Assembly (NCBI GenBank): GCA_003021905.1 | Contig: PXPI01000099.1 | Coordinates: 1 to 64,000, forward strand | Direction: 5' to 3' | Length of the DNA: 64,000 nt | Source of the DNA: Cyanobacteria bacterium SW_9_44_58 | GTDB lineage: Bacteria; Cyanobacteriota; Cyanobacteriia; Cyanobacteriales; Rubidibacteraceae | Shown here: positions 29,528-37,557 of the stretch, one piece after another | Position numbering within the stretch: position 1 is the stretch's first letter | How the letters are laid out: each line of letters begins with the position of its first letter | Translations under genes and position numbers: made by a program | Notes under the pieces: generated by a model | The model's database searches: none | What the model was told of the DNA's origin: nothing | What the model saw: only the letters and a program-made list of their open reading frames with translations

Positions 29528-30748
29528 ATGACTTTCTCACAGCGGGTAAGCAATAATGTGGGAGCAAGCAACACAACAAAATTCGCCATGCAACGCCCCA
29601 TTTATCTAGACTGTCACTCCACCACCCCCATGGATCAACGGGTTTTGGATGCCATGTTGCCCTATTTTACGGAACATTTTGGCAACCCTTCCAGTACGTC
29701 TCATGCTTATGGTTGGGAAGCGGAAGCCGGCGTCAAACAAGCCAGAGAAACGATTGCACAAGCAATTAATGCCTCTGCTGAAGAAATCGTTTTTACCAGT
29801 GGGGCAACCGAAGCCAATAATTTAGCGATTAAAGGGGTTGCTGAGGCTTATTTCACTCATGGACAACATATCATTACCGTTGCCACCGAACATCGGGCGG
29901 TTATTGATCCCTGTCAGTATCTAGAAAGTTTGGGGTTTGAAATTACCTGGTTGCCGGTGGAAGAAGATGGGCGAGTCGATTTAGACCGTTTAGCCGACAG
30001 CATTCGTTCCGATACCATTTTAGTTTCGGTGATGGCTGCCAATAGTGAAATTGGGGTGTTGCAGCCATTAGCGGAAATCGGCCACATTTGCCGAGAAAAC
30101 AACGTGTTCTTTCATACCGATGCCGCCCAAGCGATTGGCAAAATTCCCCTGGATGTGGAAGCAATGAACATTGATTTAATGTCGTTGACTGCCCACAAAG
30201 TTTATGGACCAAAGGGCATAGGGGCGTTATATGTCCGTCGTCGCAACCCCAGAGTTCGGCTAGCGTCACAAATTCAAGGCGGCGGCCAAGAACGGGAGTT
30301 TCGTTCGGGAACGCTATATCCGCCGCAAATTGTCGGTTTTGGTAAAGCGGTGGAATTGGGCTTAGCCGAAATGGAACAAGAAGGAGAACGATTGGCCAAA
30401 CTGCGCGATCGCGCTTGGGAGGCATTGTCGCAACTGGAAGGCGTTTATTGGAATGGGCATCCCACGCAACGGCTTCCCGGGAACTTGAACGTTAGCGTGG
30501 CAGGGGTAGATGGAACAGCATTAATTTTAGGCTTACAGCCTGTCATCGCAGTTTCTTCCGGTTCCGCTTGTTCTTCCCAATCCACAGAACCGTCTCATGT
30601 AATTACGGCCCTAGGAAGAGGCAAATCTCTGGCTAAGGCTTCCATTCGCTTCGGGATAGGACGGTTTACAACCAGTGAAGAGATGGATCAGGCGATTGAA
30701 CATACCATTCGTACCATTGAATCGCTACGGAAGGCAAAACAGGGTTAA
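29528..30748 (+). CDS. cysteine desulfurase (NifS/IscS class)
   Basis: PIYLDCHSTTPMDQRVLDAMLPYFTEHFGNPSSTSHAYGWEAE..FTSGATEANNLAIKG..HKVYGPKGIGALYVRR..SGSACSSQSTEPSHV. Confidence 0.95.
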   Translation: MTFSQRVSNNVGASNTTKFAMQRPIYLDCHSTTPMDQRVLDAMLPYFTEHFGNPSSTSHAYGWEAEAGVKQARETIAQAINASAEEIVFTSGATEANNLAIKGVAEAYFTHGQHIITVATEHRAVIDPCQYLESLGFEITWLPVEEDGRVDLDRLADSIRSDTILVSVMAANSEIGVLQPLAEIGHICRENNVFFHTDAAQAIGKIPLDVEAMNIDLMSLTAHKVYGPKGIGALYVRRRNPRVRLASQIQGGGQEREFRSGTLYPPQIVGFGKAVELGLAEMEQEGERLAKLRDRAWEALSQLEGVYWNGHPTQRLPGNLNVSVAGVDGTALILGLQPVIAVSSGSACSSQSTEPSHVITALGRGKSLAKASIRFGIGRFTTSEEMDQAIEHTIRTIESLRKAKQG

Positions 30749-31197
30749 TCGTGTTCGGGCAACCAATCTTCATCAAGGGCTTGTTCTAGGGTAAACTCGG
30801 GCGTTTCTGGAATCAATCCAGGATCGATTTCACTTGCTTTGAGAAACAGTTTTCTCCCATTACAATACTGTTTAACAAAATTCTCCTCAAGAAATTGTTT
30901 TAAGCTAGGGCTAGCCTCTAAATATTCCTGGATTTGAATCCGGAAATTGGCAATTTCCACATTCCACCCTCTTATACAAGCATTTCGTTGTGAGTCCCAA
31001 TACTTGATCTTGAGCAGATGTTCACAAAGTCGCATCAGATAACTCGCGATCGCGCGTTTCTCGCTTCTGCCCAAACTGTCAAGTTCCTCAATTAAGTTTT
31101 CAAGGTCAATGTTATTAAAATTATGAGACCCCAACTGATTTAAGGTTTTTTCTATCCAGCGTTGATAGTCAGTTTCATATAAGGTGACAAGTTTCAT
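30745..31197 (-). CDS. DUF29 domain-containing protein
   Basis: YETDYQRWIEKTLNQL..NIDLENLIEELDSLGRSEKRAIASYLMRLCEHLLKIKYW. Confidence 0.92.
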   Translation of the reverse strand: MKLVTLYETDYQRWIEKTLNQLGSHNFNNIDLENLIEELDSLGRSEKRAIASYLMRLCEHLLKIKYWDSQRNACIRGWNVEIANFRIQIQEYLEASPSLKQFLEENFVKQYCNGRKLFLKASEIDPGLIPETPEFTLEQALDEDWLPEHD

Positions 31198-31457
31198 ATC
31201 TATTTTGAGGCAGGCTAGATGTTTGCGGTCAGGTACTTAGACAGTACCACAGCTGAAGCGATTATTACTTTGATTATCGCACAAATTTCCTTGGGAAAAC
31301 ATCAATTTATTTGCAGTCAATATGCTAAATTAATAGAAAAAACTCTATCTAATCAATACAAGATTTCGTTGCTAAATGATCACTTAGTTTGGAGGCGCAA
31401 GACTGTAAGATCGACTTAAACCATCGTGCCGACGAGACGAGAAAGGATTTAATTATA

Positions 31458-33656
31458 ATGACAGTTGCTAGCACAACTCCAGCATTTTGTCAAGGCATTC
31501 AATATTTTGCAGACGAACTCCCTGATTTTGAAACCTATGGCAGAGATGCCGCGATCGCGCAAGGAGAAACCCGGATTGCATCTCCCAGCGATTCCAAGGC
31601 CGTTTATCAAACCCTAGTGGCAGCAGAGGCGCTGCGTTATCTAACCTTACAGATTACCGCCTCGAAATCTTCCGGACACCCAGGCGGGTTTGCCAGCATT
31701 GCCGAAGAAATTGCCGCCCTAATGATGCTGGGCTATAAGAATATCGTAACGGAAGTGGGCCACCATGCCCCGGGGTTTTATAGCAATGTCTTTTTAGATC
31801 GCTCTTTAGAGGATATGGGAATCGAAACCGTGCAACAATTGCGCGATCGCTTCCGGGAAACGGATGGCTTATTAGGACACCTCTCCGGGCAAATTCCAGG
31901 ACTCCTAAATCCGGCAGGTCCTTTGGGACAAGGACAGCATTTCGCCATGGCCGCCGCGAAACTCAATCCGGGGACACTTTTCCCAGTAACCATTGGCGAT
32001 GGGGGGATTGGCGAACCCTATGTCACCTCCAGCATTAGCCACTTCCACACCGCTTTTCCCCATATCACCAATTTCCTGCCCATACTCGTCTGGAATGGTC
32101 ACTCCCAGGAACATCACAGCATGATTTCCACCAAAACCAACGAGGAAATGATTCGCTACTTTACCGGCAATGACTTCCAAGAAGTCTTCTTAGTGGATGC
32201 CAAAGATTATGATGATGCCAATCAAGCTGGCAACTATGTCGATAGCAGTCTTTTCTCCTGGCAACAACGTCTCGCTTTTACCCAAGCGGTTTTAGAAAAG
32301 ACGGAAAAAGCTGCCCAGTCCGCCCTCAATGGCAAACTGACAGTTCTGATTATCAAACAGCTTAAAGGCACCGGGGTGCATAAACGCGGGGCAAAATCCC
32401 ATAACCTATATCCTGGCGATACGGTGGAAAAAGACTATATTGTCACTGCCCTCAAAGAACGGGCATTACCGGCTCAAGCCTGGGAAGTTGTGCGTACCAA
32501 TTTCCATCGGGCTGGCGGCGGCCCTGCTTCAAAAACCGTTGTTACCGAAAAAGCGTTGCCCTTACCTGAAATTGGAACCTTACCCAAACAAGAATACTCC
32601 GTGGGCGAAGAGAAAAAAGTAGCCACCACTGCTATGGGAGAATTAATTGCCCATGTGGGGCAACAAAATCCCAACTTCATTATCTCCAACTCTGACGGGA
32701 ATGCGGCTTCGGGAATCAATAATGTGAACCAAGCCTTGAAAATTATTCATCCCACAGCGGATGATACTTATTCCCAACAACCAAAAGGCCAAGTGTATGA
32801 ACCCCTCAGTGAAGATGCGTGTGCCGGTTTAGCCGGGGCTAGTTCCCTAATGGGGGCGCGATCGGTTTGGTGTTCTTATGAGTCGTTTGCCATTAACGGC
32901 CTTCCCATTTGGCAGACGGTGACCCAAGCGATGGCGGAACTGCGTCGTCCTACCCCTTCTACCATTACCCTGTTTACTGCTGGGGCGCTGGAACAAGGGC
33001 GCAATGGCTGGACGCACCAACGTCCGGAAGTGGAAAACTATTTCGCCGCCATGATGCGCAACGGCAATGTCTTTCCGCTATTCCCCTGCGATGCCAATAG
33101 CATTCAAGTGTGTTACGAGTGGGCTTTAGGTACCAAGAATAAAGGCATTACCATTACCGCTTCCAAGTCGGGCTTACCGGTTCGCAGTACCTTTCAACAG
33201 ACGGAGGAAGCTCTAGAAAAAGGCGCCTTTGTCTTACAAGAAACCCCAGGCGATAAAACCGTGGTGCTTGCTGTAATTGGGGATATGACTTTAATCCCGG
33301 CCTTAGAAGCAGCACAGCAATTCAAAGAGCAAGGCATTGGTTCCAAAGTGGTTTCCGTGATTAGCCCGCGTCGGCTTTATCGCCCCCATGATACTGCTTG
33401 GGAAACTTGCGCTGAAGCAGATGGCGGCTTTATTGATGATGTGGAATTTCATAACCGATTCCATGGCGATGCCTTAATTGGCATTAGCGGTGCTGCCAGC
33501 GGCATGTTAGAGCCCATTATGCTGCGCAGCAACTGTCCTCGGGATACCTTCAGTTGGAAACGTGGGGAAACCGCAGCCAGTGCCAATGCGGTAATGGCCA
33601 TTAATGGGTTAACGGCAGAAAACTTTGTCAAACGTGCCCTTGCTTTGCTTGGTTGA
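31458..33656 (+). CDS. transketolase/phosphoketolase-like TPP-dependent enzyme
   Basis: ASKSSGHPGGFASIAEEIAALMMLG..GHLSGQIPGLLNPAGPLGQGQHFAMAAAKLNPGTLFPVTIGDGGIGEP..TLFTAGALEQGRNGWTHQRPEVEN; ATG at 31458 preferred over the track start at 31389. Confidence 0.85.
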   Translation: MTVASTTPAFCQGIQYFADELPDFETYGRDAAIAQGETRIASPSDSKAVYQTLVAAEALRYLTLQITASKSSGHPGGFASIAEEIAALMMLGYKNIVTEVGHHAPGFYSNVFLDRSLEDMGIETVQQLRDRFRETDGLLGHLSGQIPGLLNPAGPLGQGQHFAMAAAKLNPGTLFPVTIGDGGIGEPYVTSSISHFHTAFPHITNFLPILVWNGHSQEHHSMISTKTNEEMIRYFTGNDFQEVFLVDAKDYDDANQAGNYVDSSLFSWQQRLAFTQAVLEKTEKAAQSALNGKLTVLIIKQLKGTGVHKRGAKSHNLYPGDTVEKDYIVTALKERALPAQAWEVVRTNFHRAGGGPASKTVVTEKALPLPEIGTLPKQEYSVGEEKKVATTAMGELIAHVGQQNPNFIISNSDGNAASGINNVNQALKIIHPTADDTYSQQPKGQVYEPLSEDACAGLAGASSLMGARSVWCSYESFAINGLPIWQTVTQAMAELRRPTPSTITLFTAGALEQGRNGWTHQRPEVENYFAAMMRNGNVFPLFPCDANSIQVCYEWALGTKNKGITITASKSGLPVRSTFQQTEEALEKGAFVLQETPGDKTVVLAVIGDMTLIPALEAAQQFKEQGIGSKVVSVISPRRLYRPHDTAWETCAEADGGFIDDVEFHNRFHGDALIGISGAASGMLEPIMLRSNCPRDTFSWKRGETAASANAVMAINGLTAENFVKRALALLG

Positions 33657-33673
33657 ACATTAAGCGCGACAGT

Positions 33674-33703
33674 CCCTAATCGAGCGCGAAGCGGATTAGG
33701 GAA
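33674..33703 (+). terminator. hairpin CCCTAATC..GATTAGGG after the transketolase-like gene
   Basis: perfect 8-bp stem shortly after the stop codon; no T tract. Confidence 0.4.
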
Positions 33704-34084
33704 GGTGATTCGCGGGGGTGACGATTTGCATCAAGCGAGGGGGTGCATGAGAGGACTGATTCTGATCAAAAATCAAATAGAATTCTGTATCGAATTCTAT
33801 AGGGGTGCGGCCTCTTTAGACGTAGAGCTATCCTCCTATGGTTAGTTCAGAAGGACTAATTAAGAGGGAGCGATGAAGCGTCAGAAACCACAAGCTGAAC
33901 TTGCTTTGGCTTGTGCGTAGTTCATTTGATAACAATGGCTCTCCCGAGTAAGAGGAGCTGAGGCTTCATGGGAGTTGCCACATTAATCCCCCTCCCTGAA
34001 CTGGAAGGGGGTTGCAAGCTTTAGGAGGTATTATCGGCTAGGACTATCCGTTGGAACCTGCAATGGCTTGTTGGGACTAATTTA

Positions 34085-34276
34085 CCGAAAATCACGGGTT
34101 AAAGCCCATCCCTTTAGGGATTCCGTGATATAATAGGAGCATGTAGGGACGGGCAGTCCCGAACAAGGCTCGCTGAGGGTAAAGAAGCGGGGGTGATGTC
34201 AGGATTCGGTTCCGTGTCGCCTAGTTTTTCCCGTGGAAGCGAGAATCTCTTTCCTTCTAGGGAAGAGAGTGTCAAT
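34085..34276 (+). mobile_element. about 190-bp MITE-like IS200/IS605 derivative (left-end hairpin, right-end hairpin, no tnpB)
   Basis: ATCACGG(34091)..CCGTGAT(34129) then ATATAATAGGAGCATG; right end GAATCTCTTTCCttctaGGGAAGAGAGTGTCAATG matches the right ends at 14.0 and 15.4 kb. Confidence 0.65.
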
Positions 34277-35051
34277 GTTGGGATCCAATCGGATAATTAT
34301 CCGGCAGGGATTGAGCGACTTCTGTCGTACCAGCGTCACATTCGGGATGTCCCCAGCCGCTTTCGCTGCTGCCGTTATTAATGTCGTACACAATATTGTC
34401 ATCTCCGGTGGCGCTTACGCCTTTGGGAACATTATCCAATTTGAGTTTGTCCCGCAATTTCCAAGCGATATTGTGATCGGCACAGGAACTATCGCCGCTG
34501 ACACCAAGGGCACCTAACAAATTGCCCTCATTATCGTAGAGCGGCAAGCCGCCGCCGAAAATATTGACACCCCCGGGTTTTTGACCGACCATTGGATCCT
34601 GTTCGGTACCAATTTTTTCATCAGGACCTTGATAAATGACCGTCGGGTTAACAGGGTTGCTTGCTTGCAGCCCATACAAGCTGTTGCCCGGTTGAACGGC
34701 TGAAAAGAGGTTGGCAGTAGATAGGGCAAGTTCAGGCAGACTGAAAGCATTCGCTGTATTCGCTTTTTGAGCGGCAATCGCCCGACTGCCAGGCCATTGA
34801 TCCCCTCGCTCGTCTCCAGAAAAGACAACTGTTTGAACTACCCCATCGCGATCAACCACTGTTGCCCACATGTTAAAGCCAAAGCCGCCATTATCTTCGG
34901 CAACGACTTCTTTCAAAGCAGACTGAAGCTGATCATGAGTGGGGAAGGTTGCTGCCATTGCCGGCGCATCAAACCAAAGAATCGCGATCGCGCTCACTAG
35001 AACAGGTTTTAAGATTTGTACTAAATGGTTCATTACTTGAAGGATTTTCAA
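34272..35051 (-). CDS. heme-binding protein (GlcG/HbpS/DUF336-like) with signal peptide; 3' end abuts the MITE-like element
   Basis: signal peptide ..AIAILWFDAPAMAA; ATVVDRDGVVQTVVFSGDERGDQWPGSRAIAAQKANTANAF..GGVNIFGGGLPLYDNEGNLLGALGVSGDSSCADHNIAWKLRDKL. Confidence 0.9.
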   Translation of the reverse strand: MKILQVMNHLVQILKPVLVSAIAILWFDAPAMAATFPTHDQLQSALKEVVAEDNGGFGFNMWATVVDRDGVVQTVVFSGDERGDQWPGSRAIAAQKANTANAFSLPELALSTANLFSAVQPGNSLYGLQASNPVNPTVIYQGPDEKIGTEQDPMVGQKPGGVNIFGGGLPLYDNEGNLLGALGVSGDSSCADHNIAWKLRDKLKLDNVPKGVSATGDDNIVYDINNGSSESGWGHPECDAGTTEVAQSLPDNYPIGSQH

Positions 35052-35295
35052 TATATTGTTGCTAATTGAGAAAAACAGCCTTTCTACTTTTATCTTGAAT
35101 TGGTATCAATAGCAAGGCTAAGAGTCGATTTTATTTTTTATTAGATAGCAAAATTGAAAATTCTTTTTTTCATTTTTCGGTTTTTGGGTTTCAAAAAAAG
35201 TTTTAGATCACGCAAACAAAAAGCTATCGTTTTAAACTCCGCGAAAAATTGCTACTGTAGCTAACAGGGGTTAATGATAATAGCTGATAGAACTT

Positions 35296-36159
35296 ATGGA
35301 AACAATTTGGGAACTTGATTTTTACTCTCGTCCAATTCGAGATGAAAATAATAAAAAGCTTTGGGAAGTCTTAATTTGCGAAAGCCCCCAAGATGTGCAA
35401 ACGACACAAGATCAACTATTTCGCTATAACAAGTTTTGTTCGGCGCAAAATGTCAATTCGATTTTCCTGAAAGAAGTGCTCAATGACGCAATTGAGAAAG
35501 CGGGAACCTCTCCCAAGAAAATTCGCTTTTTTCGTCGGCAAATGAATAATATGATCTCCAAAGCCTGCGATGAAATGGGGATTACGGCGCTTGCAAGCCG
35601 TCGTACTTATGCCCTGCAAAAGTGGATTCAACAGCGCTTAGAGGAAGTCTATCCCCAACAGGAGGGATATGATGAAACGGCAGTGAGCAATGTTTCCGTG
35701 CAATATCCGGCAGAAAATGCCGCTATTCTTCCTGATGCGATTCGCGGGGATAAGGATGATAAATGGGCATTTGTCACCCTAGAAGCAAAAGAATTTCAAG
35801 AGATGGAACAATGGGATATTAGTTTTGGGGAAGGGTTTCCCTTATCCTTGTTTGAGTTGACGCCAGAGACAAAAATTCCCGGGTTGATTATTTTTTCTCC
35901 CCGTGCCATGCCCTTTGCCGGTTGGATGTCGGGGATGGAACTGTCGCAAATTCAACTGCAACAGGGAAGTATGCCTCGTTTGATTTTGCAAACCGGAACC
36001 AGTGAATGTTGGATTTTGGCCGATATTACCAATCCTGATACCCTAGAAGAAGCAAAAGGGTTTCAACAGGCGAAGGAAAAGGCAGAAGGGGTTCACTTTT
36101 TAGCCATTCAACAGGACCCTAATTCCCAGTCATTTGCCGGCTTTTGGTTACTAGCATGA
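35296..36159 (+). CDS. Tab2/Atab2 family RNA-binding protein
   Basis: WELDFYSRPIRDENNKKLWEVLICES..KKIRFFRRQMNNMISKACDEMGITALASRRTYAL..LILQTGTSECWILA. Confidence 0.92.
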   Translation: METIWELDFYSRPIRDENNKKLWEVLICESPQDVQTTQDQLFRYNKFCSAQNVNSIFLKEVLNDAIEKAGTSPKKIRFFRRQMNNMISKACDEMGITALASRRTYALQKWIQQRLEEVYPQQEGYDETAVSNVSVQYPAENAAILPDAIRGDKDDKWAFVTLEAKEFQEMEQWDISFGEGFPLSLFELTPETKIPGLIIFSPRAMPFAGWMSGMELSQIQLQQGSMPRLILQTGTSECWILADITNPDTLEEAKGFQQAKEKAEGVHFLAIQQDPNSQSFAGFWLLA

Positions 36160-37436
36160 TGAATCCGGAAGAAATTCTCGACAAAGCAAAGCAAGCCGGG
36201 GCCGACGAAGCCGAAGTTTATCAAGTCATCTCGCGATCGCGCCCGGTGTTTTTTGAGGCCAATCGCCTGAAACAGCTAGAAACAACCGAATCGGAAGGAA
36301 TTGCTTTGCGGGTATGGCAAAATCGCGCCCCTGGTGTCACCGTTGCCCATGGGGAAGTGGAACCGGAAGCTTTTGTGAAACGCGCCCTTTCCCTATGTCA
36401 ATTCAATCCCCCAGAAACCATTGAATTGATGGCCAACCACCAACAGGTTTATCCCACTCAGGGGAATTCTGTTTCCCGAGACAGTCTAATTGAAACAGGC
36501 AACAGCGCGATCGCGCAACTGAAAGAAAACTATCCTGATATCTTATGCCGCGGGGAACTGGACTGTGAAAAACACACCACTAGAGTGCTCAATAGCCAAG
36601 GAACCGACTGTCAATATACCGATATCAGTCTCAGTGCATTTTTTGAAGTGGAATGGATTCGCGGGGAAGATTTTTTAGAAATTGGCGATGGGGTAGAAAG
36701 CGCCGATTCTCTTAACTTGCAGACCACAAAACAGCGAATTTGTCAAGGATTGAATTGGGCCAGAGAAACCGTCTCGCCGCCAAAAGGGCACGTCCCCGTG
36801 ATTTTTACGCCGAAATCGGCCCCATTATTTTGGGATACCGTTATTGCCGCCCTCAATAGCAAACGAGTCTGGGAAGGCTCTTCCCCTTGGAGTGGCTCTC
36901 TGGGAGAAAACGTGCTGTCGGAACAGATTACGCTGTTTCAAGATCCCACCCGGAACCCAGAACGTTGTCCCTTTGACGATGAAGGAATGCCCACCCAGCG
37001 CTTCACCTTAATCAATCAAGGACATATCGAACAATTCTATCGCGATCGCGCCATGGGACGCTTATTCGGAAACGGCAGCACCGGCAACGGATTTCGTCCC
37101 AGTTTAGGCGGTTATCCCACTCCCGGTTTAGTGAATTTAATTGTCACCCCCGGCGAAGAAAAATTAGACGATTTAATCGCGCAACTGGATCAAGGCTTAG
37201 TCATTGATCAACTGTTAGGGGGAGATGCTGATCTTTCCGGCGACTTTTCCGCCAACATCGAACTGGGATATCGGGTGGAAAACGGAGCAATTACAGGCCG
37301 TGTGAAAGATACCATGGTCGCAGGGAACATTTACACGGCTCTCAATCACCTAATTGCCCTAGGCGGAGATTCCCAAATCAACGGCTCTTACGAAACGCCT
37401 TCCCTTGCAGTGGATGGGTTATCAGTTACCCATTAG
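36156..37436 (+). CDS. TldD/PmbA family protein
   Basis: KAKQAGADEAEVYQVISRSRPVFFEANRLKQLETTESEGIALRVW..GYRVENGAITGRVKDTMVAGNIYTAL. Confidence 0.92.
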   Translation: MMNPEEILDKAKQAGADEAEVYQVISRSRPVFFEANRLKQLETTESEGIALRVWQNRAPGVTVAHGEVEPEAFVKRALSLCQFNPPETIELMANHQQVYPTQGNSVSRDSLIETGNSAIAQLKENYPDILCRGELDCEKHTTRVLNSQGTDCQYTDISLSAFFEVEWIRGEDFLEIGDGVESADSLNLQTTKQRICQGLNWARETVSPPKGHVPVIFTPKSAPLFWDTVIAALNSKRVWEGSSPWSGSLGENVLSEQITLFQDPTRNPERCPFDDEGMPTQRFTLINQGHIEQFYRDRAMGRLFGNGSTGNGFRPSLGGYPTPGLVNLIVTPGEEKLDDLIAQLDQGLVIDQLLGGDADLSGDFSANIELGYRVENGAITGRVKDTMVAGNIYTALNHLIALGGDSQINGSYETPSLAVDGLSVTH

Positions 37437-37557
37437 GCAAGGGGAGTTATAGGCGACAGCCCCGTCCTTCTTTGCTCCGGTGTCCCGAAGGTCGGCAATT
37501 TTTTTGTTAGAACAGATATCATCCAATGATCAATGATTAATCATTAATAATTCATAA

